Positions 43,662 to 50,915 of a stretch of 64,000 bases of DNA are shown here, in pieces. Position numbers and translations under genes: made by a program. Each line of letters opens with the position of its first letter. The first letter of the stretch is position 1. The stretch spans positions 1-64,000 of the forward strand of contig NZ_JAQZAO010000008.1 of the NCBI RefSeq assembly GCF_028737315.1, given 5' to 3'. The notes beneath the pieces were generated by a model. It made no database searches. It was not told the origin of the DNA and was given only the letters and a program-made list of their open reading frames with translations. This stretch comes from Actinomycetospora lemnae. Its GTDB lineage: Bacteria > Actinomycetota > Actinomycetes > Mycobacteriales > Pseudonocardiaceae.

Positions 43662-44372
43662 TCAGGACCCCTCGCCGGAGCGCGGGACGACGGGACGCAA
43701 AGGCCCGGGGTGCCCGGTCGGCAGGGCCGAGCGAACCAACGGCCACGAGGCTGCGACACAGACCACGACGAGCGGCCACGTCAGCACGATCTGGGCGATG
43801 CCGAGGGCCACGACCTGGTCCGCAGCCCACAGGCCCGTGAACACCACGACGCGCACCGCGTACTGGGCGACCCACACCCAGCTCGCCCGGCAGTAGCCGC
43901 GCACGAGGTCCGGGTCGCGGCGCCACAGGGTCGGCCTGCCGGTCAGCGCGCCCACGACCAGCCCGAGCAGGGGCCAGCGGATCGCGATCGAGACGAGCCA
44001 GGCGGCGAGGCTGCCGGCGTTGGCGACGATGCGGGGCAGGAAGAAGTCCTGGGCGCGGCCCGTGTACAGCGCGAGGAGGGCCGCACCCACGGCGAGCAGC
44101 AGCCCGACGGCCACGGCGCGCGGGCGCTCGCCGCGGCGGTGCCGCCACAGCGCGATCCCCCCGGCGGCGACGACCGCGAGGACCCCGCCGACCAGCACCG
44201 GCTGCGCGGCGCCCCGCGCGCCGGCGACGAGCCACCCGACGACGAACGCCACCGACGGCACGGTCGCGTCGAGCGCCTGGCCCTTCCCGCCGAGGATCTC
44301 GGTGAAGGGGTTGGGCCCGTGCCCCGCGGGGGCGTCCCCGGCGCGCCCGTCGCGCCGCTGCTCGTCGGGCAC
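43662..44372 (-). CDS. DUF3159 integral membrane protein
   Basis: A 236-aa protein with about six TM helices and the DUF3159 features NPFTEILGGKGQALDATVPSVAF near 21-43 and WRRDPDLVRGYCRASWVW near 146-163. In actinobacteria the family is widespread and of unknown role. GTG 44372 lies 2 nt after the VOC gene stop, so they form an operon. It is the second gene of that pair. Confidence 0.9.
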   Translation of the reverse strand: MPDEQRRDGRAGDAPAGHGPNPFTEILGGKGQALDATVPSVAFVVGWLVAGARGAAQPVLVGGVLAVVAAGGIALWRHRRGERPRAVAVGLLLAVGAALLALYTGRAQDFFLPRIVANAGSLAAWLVSIAIRWPLLGLVVGALTGRPTLWRRDPDLVRGYCRASWVWVAQYAVRVVVFTGLWAADQVVALGIAQIVLTWPLVVVCVAASWPLVRSALPTGHPGPLRPVVPRSGEGS

Positions 44373-44374
44373 GG

Positions 44375-44836
44375 TCAACCGGTGGTCTCCGGGGCCCAAC
44401 CCGGCGCACGGCCCTGGCGCGCCATCTCGGCGGTGAACGCCGGCGACGGCGTGCTCGGGCTCGAGATCTCGACCAGCATCCCGTTGGGGTCGGTGACGAG
44501 CATCTGGCGCCGGCCGTGGAAGAGGTCCCGCGGCGGCGCGACCAGCGGCAGCCGCAGCCGCCGGGCCTCGGCGTGCACGGCGTCCACGTCGTCGACGACG
44601 AAGGTGAGGATCACCCCGGCCGGGTCGGCCCGGTACGGGGGCGGCACCAGCTCGTGGCCGACGGCCCAGATCGCGAGCTCGTGGACGTCGCCGGCGTCGG
44701 GTCCGTCGGTGCGTCGCAGCGCCACGTACCAGTCGCTGTCGAAGGCGACCTCGAAGCCGAGGAGGGCGACGTAGAAGTCCCGCGTCTCGGGCAGCCGGTC
44801 GGACAGGACGGTGGGGAACGAGCGGCGCATCGCCAT
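44375..44836 (-). CDS. VOC-family (glyoxalase/bleomycin resistance fold) protein
   Basis: A 153-aa protein with two beta-alpha-beta-beta-beta modules. The metal-ligand candidates His/Glu occur in DVHELAIW near 50-57 and MLVEISSPS near 117-125. The family covers glyoxalases, extradiol dioxygenases and antibiotic-binding proteins, so activity is not assigned. ATG 44836 has GAGAGGA upstream. It is translated immediately before the DUF3159 gene. Confidence 0.85.
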   Translation of the reverse strand: MAMRRSFPTVLSDRLPETRDFYVALLGFEVAFDSDWYVALRRTDGPDAGDVHELAIWAVGHELVPPPYRADPAGVILTFVVDDVDAVHAEARRLRLPLVAPPRDLFHGRRQMLVTDPNGMLVEISSPSTPSPAFTAEMARQGRAPGWAPETTG

Positions 44837-44918
44837 GCGTCGGATCCTCTCTCCGGCGGGACCTCCATCGTCGCGCACGGCCGGGCCTCACCCGGTCGGG
44901 GGGCCGATCACGTGTCGA

Positions 44919-45575
44919 TCACACGTCGTCGGCCACCGCGAGACGGTCGGTGCCGACGGTTGCCCGGATGACCGCCCAGCACGACTCGGTCAGCTGGGTC
45001 GCGAGCTCGTCGCGGGTGGCGCCGTGGGGCTCGTCGAGCCAGTGCGCGCTCGCCGAGTCGACCATCCCGACCAGCCCGAACGCGAGCGGGTGGGCCACCG
45101 GGGGCGGGATCTCGGCGCCCAGCGAGCCGTCGACGAGCATGCCCGCGATGTGCGCGGCGACCGTCGCGCGCACGTTCGTCGTGGCCGACTCCCCGCCGGT
45201 GCCGAACGAGGTCCGCTTGAGGTAGCGGTAGACGTTGGCGTTCGCCTCGAGCCAGCCCAGGTGCGCCCGCAGCGCCTTCGCGAGCATCTCAAACGGGCGG
45301 CCCGACGGTCGCCACACCGGCTCGAGCTCGTGGACCAGCCGTTCGACCGAGCGCGCGGCGATGGCGCTCTGCAGGTCGTCGCGGCCGTCGAAGTGGCGGT
45401 ACAGCCCGGGCCGTGACACCCCGGCGCGGGCGGCGATCTGCTCGGTGGTGACCTCGGGGCCGTGCTCACCGATGGCCGCCACCGCGGCGTCGACCAGCTC
45501 GAGACGCCGGGCCTCGCGGTGTCCGGCCCACCGCGCGGCCCGTCCGTCGACGGGCTCGTGCTCGGTCTCGGACAT
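44919..45575 (-). CDS. TetR-family regulator
   Basis: A 218-aa TetR protein with HTH EQIAARAGVSRPGLYRHFDGR near 45-65 and a helical C-terminal domain. ATG 45575 is the start. It precedes the VOC-DUF3159 pair on the same strand with an 82-bp gap, so it may regulate them or a distant target; no clear palindrome was found in either flank. No ligand can be proposed. Confidence 0.88.
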   Translation of the reverse strand: MSETEHEPVDGRAARWAGHREARRLELVDAAVAAIGEHGPEVTTEQIAARAGVSRPGLYRHFDGRDDLQSAIAARSVERLVHELEPVWRPSGRPFEMLAKALRAHLGWLEANANVYRYLKRTSFGTGGESATTNVRATVAAHIAGMLVDGSLGAEIPPPVAHPLAFGLVGMVDSASAHWLDEPHGATRDELATQLTESCWAVIRATVGTDRLAVADDV

Positions 45576-45654
45576 GGTCCGGTCAGCGTGGCACCGCCGC
45601 GGCGGCGCGGCCAGCGCGGACGTGCCCGCCCTCACGGGGATCTCAGGCGCGGTC

Positions 45655-46059
45655 TCAGCGGCGCGTGCCGACGTGCTCGCCCGCGCGCCCGACCAGCACG
45701 AGCACGCAGCCCGCGAGCAGGCCCGCCACCACGGCGCGCCCGCCGTCGGTCGGGTCGGCGAGGGCCACCAGCGACGAGAACACCGTGACCGCCCAGGCGA
45801 AGGCGGCGAGCCAGCTGGAGATGGGGCGCAGGCCGGCGACGTCCGAGGTGTCCCGGCGGGCGCGGACGGCCCGCCACGCCGCGAGCACGAACGCGAGGAC
45901 GACGGCGACGACGACCGCGACGGTGCGCCCGGTGCCCGGCGGCACCAGGCCGACGACCAGCAGCGTCGCCGCGGCCACCAGGAGCGCCGCCAGGGTGACC
46001 AGCCACCCGGCCCGGCGCACGCGCACGACACCGTCGTCGGCGGCCGTCCCGATCGGCAT
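45655..46059 (-). CDS. Small four-TM membrane protein of unknown function
   Basis: A 134-aa protein with four TM segments (about 19-39, 46-63, 81-100 and 108-125), not assigned to a family. ATG 46059 is apparently leaderless because a TACGCT box ends 7 nt upstream. It stands between a TetR gene and a small coiled-coil gene on the same strand. Confidence 0.75.
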   Translation of the reverse strand: MPIGTAADDGVVRVRRAGWLVTLAALLVAAATLLVVGLVPPGTGRTVAVVVAVVLAFVLAAWRAVRARRDTSDVAGLRPISSWLAAFAWAVTVFSSLVALADPTDGGRAVVAGLLAGCVLVLVGRAGEHVGTRR

Positions 46060-46066
46060 GCGCGGC

Positions 46067-46072
46067 AGCGTA
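46067..46072 (-). promoter_or_regulatory. -10 box TACGCT, leaderless promoter candidate
   Basis: On the minus strand TACGCT ends 7 nt before ATG 46059, with no ribosome-binding site between. Confidence 0.5.
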
Positions 46073-46139
46073 GCGGCGGCCGGGGTCGCGGCGCCGGACG
46101 TCGCGTGGTCCCGGACGCCGTCCACGCGACGTCGACGCC

Positions 46140-46490
46140 TCACCGCACGCGGGTCGACCCGGCGCCGCCCGACGCGCGGAGGTCGCCGGCCTCGTCCCCC
46201 GTGCCGTCCCCCGTGCCGTCCCCCGTAACGGCCCCGACCTCCGGGCCGGACGCGAACGCGCGCTCGCGCGCGGCGTACTCCCGCGCCTGGCGGGCGTGCT
46301 CCCGCAGGCGCTCCGCGGCGTGGGGTCGCAGGCGCGCCGACTCCTCGTAGACCTCGGCGATCGCGTCCTCGGCCACCGCGATCTCCTCGGCGAGGGTCGC
46401 GATCCGCCGCCGCAGGTGCTCGGCGTGCTCGTGGGCCGACCGGCGATCGGTGACGATGTGCCTCTCCACGTGGCGCGGGGTCTCGTCCAT
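46140..46490 (-). CDS. Small coiled-coil protein with a repeat tail
   Basis: A 116-aa hydrophilic, Arg/Glu-rich helical protein (HLRRRIATLAEEIAVAEDAIAEVYEESARLR near 25-55 predicts a coiled coil). The C-terminus contains a 12-bp DNA tandem repeat encoding GTGD units (46199-46229). ATG 46490 has GGAGG upstream. No family is recognised. It is divergent from the cheB operon, so a role in the same stress or signalling context is possible but unproven. Confidence 0.72.
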   Translation of the reverse strand: MDETPRHVERHIVTDRRSAHEHAEHLRRRIATLAEEIAVAEDAIAEVYEESARLRPHAAERLREHARQAREYAARERAFASGPEVGAVTGDGTGDGTGDEAGDLRASGGAGSTRVR

Positions 46491-46643
46491 GCGTCCTCCG
46501 TGGATCCCTGGCGAGCGCCGTGCCGAGGGGCACCGTCTCCCGTTTAGCATGACGCAGCCCCCCGGTTGACGCCCCCAGCCGTCGCGCGGCATCGCCGACA
46601 GCCGCCGTTCGGCGTCGGGGGCGCTGTCGCGGGAGAGGCAGGC

Positions 46644-47654
46644 GTGAGGATGCACGAGGACGGGCCCCCGATCGTGATCGGCGTGGGCGCCTCGGCCGGC
46701 GGCGTGGAGGCGCTGCTCGCGCTGTCGGAGAGCCTCGACGCCGACCTGCCGGCCGCCGTCCTCGTCGTGCTCCACCAGCCCGCCGAGGCCCCGACCGTGC
46801 TGCCGAGGCTCATGGACAACCGCTGCGCGCTCCCGGTCCGGCACGCCGAGCACGGGGACGCGCTGGTGCCCGGCACCGTCCTGCTCGCCCCGCCGGACCA
46901 CCACCTGCTCGTCGTCGGCGGTCGGCTGGAGGTCACGCGGGGACCGCGGGAGAACGGGCACCGCCCGGCGATCGACCCGCTCTTCCGGTCGCTCGCGGTC
47001 GAGGCCGGCCCGGCCGCGGTCGGGTGCGTGCTCTCCGGGCTGCTCGACGACGGGGCCGCCGGGCTGCTGGCGCTGGTGCGCCACGGCGGGACGGCCGTGG
47101 TGCAGGAGCCGGACGAGGCCCTCTACTCCTCGATGCCGCGCGCCGCGCTCGCCCAGGTCCCGGGAGCCATCGTGCGGCCGGTGGCCGAGCTCGGGCCGAC
47201 GTTCGGCGAGCTCGCGGCACGCCCGGTGATCGGGGGCCGGCGACCGAGCCCCGGGCTCGTGCGCGAGGTGGCGGCCAGCAGGGCGGGAGCGATCGTGGAC
47301 GACCAGGACAGGGTCCCCGGACCCGCGGCGGGCCTCGTGTGCCCGGACTGCTCGGGGCCGTTGTTCGACCTCAGCGAGGGCAACCTGCTGCGCTTCCGGT
47401 GCCGGGTCGGCCACGCGTGGTCGGAGCAGAGCCTCTCGAGCGTGCAGGACACCGGCATCGAGCGGGCGCTGTTCACCGCGCTGCAGGCCCTCGAGGACAA
47501 GGCCGACCTGCAGCACCGGATCGCCCGGGCCGCCACCGAGCGGGGCTCCGACCGGACCGCCGGCCGCGCGCGCGAGGCGGCCCACCAGGCGCTGCAGTCG
47601 GCCGGCCTGGTCCGTGACCTCCTCGCCGACCGCAAGCCCGGGGACAGCGCATGA
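46644..47654 (+). CDS. CheB-type methylesterase-domain protein with Zn-ribbon tail
   Basis: A 336-aa protein. The CheB catalytic domain (1-190) has all three active residues: Ser in GVGASAGGVEAL near 15-26, His in VLHQPAE near 47 and Asp in SGLLDDGAAG near 140-149. There is no N-terminal receiver domain. A C-terminal segment (230-270) has two Cys pairs, VCPDCSGPL and FRCRVGHAWS, as in YfbK/CheB proteins that accompany CheR-PAS enzymes. The start is GTG 46644 with GAGAGG 5 nt upstream; ATG 46650 is also possible. The stop overlaps the next start (ATGA). Confidence 0.88.
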   Translation: MRMHEDGPPIVIGVGASAGGVEALLALSESLDADLPAAVLVVLHQPAEAPTVLPRLMDNRCALPVRHAEHGDALVPGTVLLAPPDHHLLVVGGRLEVTRGPRENGHRPAIDPLFRSLAVEAGPAAVGCVLSGLLDDGAAGLLALVRHGGTAVVQEPDEALYSSMPRAALAQVPGAIVRPVAELGPTFGELAARPVIGGRRPSPGLVREVAASRAGAIVDDQDRVPGPAAGLVCPDCSGPLFDLSEGNLLRFRCRVGHAWSEQSLSSVQDTGIERALFTALQALEDKADLQHRIARAATERGSDRTAGRAREAAHQALQSAGLVRDLLADRKPGDSA

Positions 47655-49624
47655 GCGAGGACGAGGACGTGGACGAGGTCGAGGTCGGGAACGCCGGCCG
47701 GGACGGGGACGGGGACACCGGCAACGGCGTGGCAGCGGTCGCGACCGCGGGCCAGGAGGCCGCGTTCGAGTCGCTGCTCGACTTCCTCAAGGAGAGCCGC
47801 GGGTTCGACTTCACCGGCTACAAGCGCTCGAGCATCTGGCGGCGGGTGACCCGGCGCATGCAACAGCGCGGCATCCCGGCCTTCAACGACTACCTCGACC
47901 TCCTCCAGGTCGACCAGGACGAGTTCACGCACCTGTTCAACACGGTGCTCATCAACGTCACCGGTTTCCTGCGCGACCCCGAGGCGTGGCGCGAGCTGCA
48001 GGCGGAGATCGTCCCGCAGCTGCTCGCGACCAAGAGCCGGGGCGAGTCGGTGCGCGTCTGGTCGGCGGGCTGCGCGAGCGGCGAGGAGGCCTACGGCCTC
48101 GCGATGGTGTTCGCCGAGGCCCTCGGCCTCGACGAGTTCCGCCAGCGGGTGAAGGTCTACGCCACCGACGTCGACGAGGAGGCGCTCGCGACCGCTCGGC
48201 AGGCGACGTACGGCGAGCGTGAGCTCCAGGCCCTGCCGGCCGAGTGGCGCGAGCGCTACTTCGAGCGCACCGCCGGCCGGTACACGTTCCGCAGCGACCT
48301 GCGGCGCAGCGTCATCTTCGGCCGCAACGACCTCGTGCAGGACGCACCGATCGGGCGCCTGGACCTGCTCGTGTGCCGCAACACGCTGATGTACCTCAAT
48401 GCCGAGACCCAGGCGCAGGTCCTGCGGCGCTTCCACTTCGCGCTCAACCCGTCCGGGGTGATGTTCCTCGGCAAGGCCGAGATGCTGCTGTCCCACGGCC
48501 GCCTGTTCCTGCCGATCGACCTCAAGCGCCGCTTCTTCCGCAAGGCCGAGGAGGTCAACCAGGCGGATCGGCTGGCGGCCATGGCCGGGCGGGCCGCGCA
48601 GGCCGAGAGCCGTCGCGACGTGCACCTCGAGGACGAGACGCTGCTGTTCAGCCCGATCGCGACGATCGTCGTGACCGCCGACGACGTCGTCGCCAAGGCC
48701 AACCAGCGCGCGGAGGCCCAGCTCGGGGTGTCCGCCCGCGAGATCGGGCGCCGCTTCCGCGACCTGGAGATCTGCCACCGCATCACCGGCCTGCGCTCGT
48801 CGTACGAGGACGTGCGGCGCCACCGCACGTCGATGTGGCAGCACGAGGCGGAGTACACCCGCTCGACCACGGAGACCCTCGTCTTCGACATCCAGATCGT
48901 GCCGCTGGAGGCGCAGAGCGACGACGGCGTCTCGGTCGCGCTGTTCTTCACCGACGTCACCCGTTACCGGCGCATGACCGTCGAGCTCCAGTCGGCCCAC
49001 CGCCAGGTGGAGACCGCCTACGAGGAGCTCCAGTCCACCGTCGAGGAACTGGAGACCACCAACGAGGAGCTCCAGTCCACCGTCGAGGAGCTCGAGACCA
49101 CCAACGAGGAGCTCCAGTCCACCGTCGAGGAGCTCGAGACCACCAACGAGGAGCTCCAGTCCACCAACGACGAGCTCCAGTCGATGAACGACGAGATGCG
49201 TGAGCGCACCGGTCAGCTGGACCGGGCCAACGATTTCCTGGAGTCCGTCCTGGGCAGCCTGCGGACGGCGGTGATCGTGGTGGACTCGGAACTGATCGTG
49301 CAGGCCTGGAACGGCCGGGCGGACGACCTGTGGGGCATGCGCAGCGACGAGGCCCTCGGCCAGCACCTGCTCAACCTCGACATCGGACTCGCGACCGACC
49401 GCGTCCGACCGCTCGTCCGGGACGTCCTGCAGGGCCACGTCCCCCGGGAGGATCCCTTGCGCATCGACGCCATCAACCGCCGCGGCCGCTCGGTCAGGCT
49501 CGCGATCGCCGTGTCGCCGCTGACGGGCCGGGACGCCCGGCCGGGAGGCGCCATCATCCTCATGGACCACGTCGACGGATCGTCGCCGAGCGAGGCCGGG
49601 CCGGAGGACCCGGCGACGTCGTGA
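47651..49624 (+). CDS. CheR methyltransferase-PAS fusion with coiled-coil signalling helix
   Basis: A 657-aa protein. CheR N-terminal all-helical and SAM-binding domains cover about 35-300 (VWSAGCASGEEAYGLAMVFAE near 135-155 binds SAM; LLVCRNTLMYLN near 240). A PAS-like domain is near 325-435, then a 14-residue heptad-type repeat EELQSTVEELETTN (about 455-505), then a second PAS (525-640). There is no histidine-kinase domain after it. CheR-PAS proteins methylate Glu residues; here the repeat of Glu-rich helix might itself be a target, which is speculation. It is the middle gene of the cheB-cheR-araC operon; no CheA, CheW or receptor is seen. Confidence 0.9.
   Translation: MSEDEDVDEVEVGNAGRDGDGDTGNGVAAVATAGQEAAFESLLDFLKESRGFDFTGYKRSSIWRRVTRRMQQRGIPAFNDYLDLLQVDQDEFTHLFNTVLINVTGFLRDPEAWRELQAEIVPQLLATKSRGESVRVWSAGCASGEEAYGLAMVFAEALGLDEFRQRVKVYATDVDEEALATARQATYGERELQALPAEWRERYFERTAGRYTFRSDLRRSVIFGRNDLVQDAPIGRLDLLVCRNTLMYLNAETQAQVLRRFHFALNPSGVMFLGKAEMLLSHGRLFLPIDLKRRFFRKAEEVNQADRLAAMAGRAAQAESRRDVHLEDETLLFSPIATIVVTADDVVAKANQRAEAQLGVSAREIGRRFRDLEICHRITGLRSSYEDVRRHRTSMWQHEAEYTRSTTETLVFDIQIVPLEAQSDDGVSVALFFTDVTRYRRMTVELQSAHRQVETAYEELQSTVEELETTNEELQSTVEELETTNEELQSTVEELETTNEELQSTNDELQSMNDEMRERTGQLDRANDFLESVLGSLRTAVIVVDSELIVQAWNGRADDLWGMRSDEALGQHLLNLDIGLATDRVRPLVRDVLQGHVPREDPLRIDAINRRGRSVRLAIAVSPLTGRDARPGGAIILMDHVDGSSPSEAGPEDPATS
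49022..49165 (+). repeat. 42-bp in-frame tandem repeat in the CheR-PAS gene
   Basis: Three near-identical 42-bp units start at 49022, 49064 and 49106, and a fourth partial copy begins at 49148. Each encodes EELQSTVEELETTN. Units 2 and 3 are identical and unit 1 differs by three bases (GAACTGGAG for GAGCTCGAG). The repeat is a known feature of this protein family at the amino-acid level. Confidence 0.9.
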
Positions 49625-50874
49625 GCGAGGCCGAGCAGCGCCGGCACCGGAAGGCCGGCCGAGCGGGCACCCCGGACGCGCGGCGCGTCGCCGACATGCT
49701 CGACGACATCTCGACCGAGCTCGAGACGACCAGCCTCCAGGACCGCGGCCGGGTGACCGGCGACGGGGCGGAGGCCACCGAGAACCGCATGGTCCGCGAG
49801 ACCCAGGCCTCGCTGGCCCGGGCGGCGGCGACGGCGTTGCGCGGGGACGTCGACGAGGTCCTGCGCGTCGCACGCGGGCGCCGGGGAGACGCCCAGCGCG
49901 CCAAGGAGCAGACCCGTCGGGGCCGCGCGGTCCGGCCGGCCACTGCGGAGGTCCCCGTCGCCGACCTCGAACGCCTGGCACGGCAGGCCCTCGCGGTGAG
50001 CGGGGACGTCGTGTGGGCGGAGATCGCGGTGCCCGTGCTCGAGGGCAGCGTGCTCGAGACGGCGGCCGGACGCCTGCCGTCCGCGACGGCGCGGGCCGTG
50101 GCGCTCGGGCCACGGGCCGAGGTGCTGCGGTCCGCCTTCCCCGTCACCGTCGACGAGCCGGGCGCCGACATCCGGTGGCCCGACCTGCGCTCCGCGCACG
50201 CGGGCGCCTTCCTGGTGCTCCCCCTCGGCCTCTTCGGGACCCTGACCCTCGCCACCGCGGACGCCCTCGACGACGCCGACCGCGCCGTCGCCCGCGAGAT
50301 CGCCGCCCACGCCGCCGCCCTGCTCACGCGGGACGGGGTCGCCGTCGCGACCCGCACGGCGGCCCGCGCGCGCTCGCTGGTGGTCACAGCGAGCACCCTG
50401 CTCGCCCGGCAGCACGAGCTCGACCCGTCGGAGGGCCTCGACGCCCTGCTGGAGCGGGCGGTGTCGGCCGGGACGACGGTCCTCGACAGCGCCCGCCGCG
50501 TCGTCGACGAGCTCGGCCCGCCCACCGACGACGGGACGCCGCGGGCGCCCGAGCCCGCGACGCTGCGCCGGGCCGTCGCCTACCTCGAGGAGCACGCGGC
50601 CGGGGAGGTCGACGTCGCGGACGTCGCCGCCGCCGCGGGCCTCGGGGTGCGCGGCCTGCAGATGACCTTCCGCCGGTGGCGCAGCACCACCCCGCTCGGT
50701 CACCTGCGCGACATCCGCCTCACGCGCGCCCACGAGGAGCTCCAGGCCTCGGACCCGCGCGAGACGACGGTCGCGGACGTCGCCCACCGCTGGCACTTCA
50801 CCCACCCCGGGCGCTTCTCGGTGACCTACCGCCGGCGCTACGGCTGCTCCCCCAGCGAGACGCTGCGCGCCTGA
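49621..50874 (+). CDS. GAF-like sensor fused to AraC-type DNA-binding domain
   Basis: A 417-aa protein. The N-terminal 110 residues are helical and of unknown type; about 115-225 looks like a GAF domain (VPVLEGSVLETAAGRLP ... GAFLVLPLGLFGTLTLAT); 230-300 is a helical region recalling an ANTAR-like bundle. The C-terminal AraC/XylS HTH pair (320-417) is clear: VDVADVAAAAGLGVRGLQMTFRRWRST then VADVAHRWHFTHPGRFSVTYRRRYGCSPSETLR. GTG 49621 overlaps the CheR stop (GTGA). As an operon partner it is the likely transcriptional output of CheB/CheR signalling. Confidence 0.85.
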   Translation: MSEAEQRRHRKAGRAGTPDARRVADMLDDISTELETTSLQDRGRVTGDGAEATENRMVRETQASLARAAATALRGDVDEVLRVARGRRGDAQRAKEQTRRGRAVRPATAEVPVADLERLARQALAVSGDVVWAEIAVPVLEGSVLETAAGRLPSATARAVALGPRAEVLRSAFPVTVDEPGADIRWPDLRSAHAGAFLVLPLGLFGTLTLATADALDDADRAVAREIAAHAAALLTRDGVAVATRTAARARSLVVTASTLLARQHELDPSEGLDALLERAVSAGTTVLDSARRVVDELGPPTDDGTPRAPEPATLRRAVAYLEEHAAGEVDVADVAAAAGLGVRGLQMTFRRWRSTTPLGHLRDIRLTRAHEELQASDPRETTVADVAHRWHFTHPGRFSVTYRRRYGCSPSETLRA

Positions 50875-50901
50875 CCCCTGTCCCGGTTCGCACGGCGGCA
50901 C

Positions 50902-50907
50902 TACCGT
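50902..50907 (+). promoter_or_regulatory. -10 box TACCGT, leaderless promoter candidate
   Basis: TACCGT ends 8 nt before the GTG at 50916 (one base more than the other cases). Confidence 0.4.
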
Positions 50908-50915
50908 CGAGCCTC

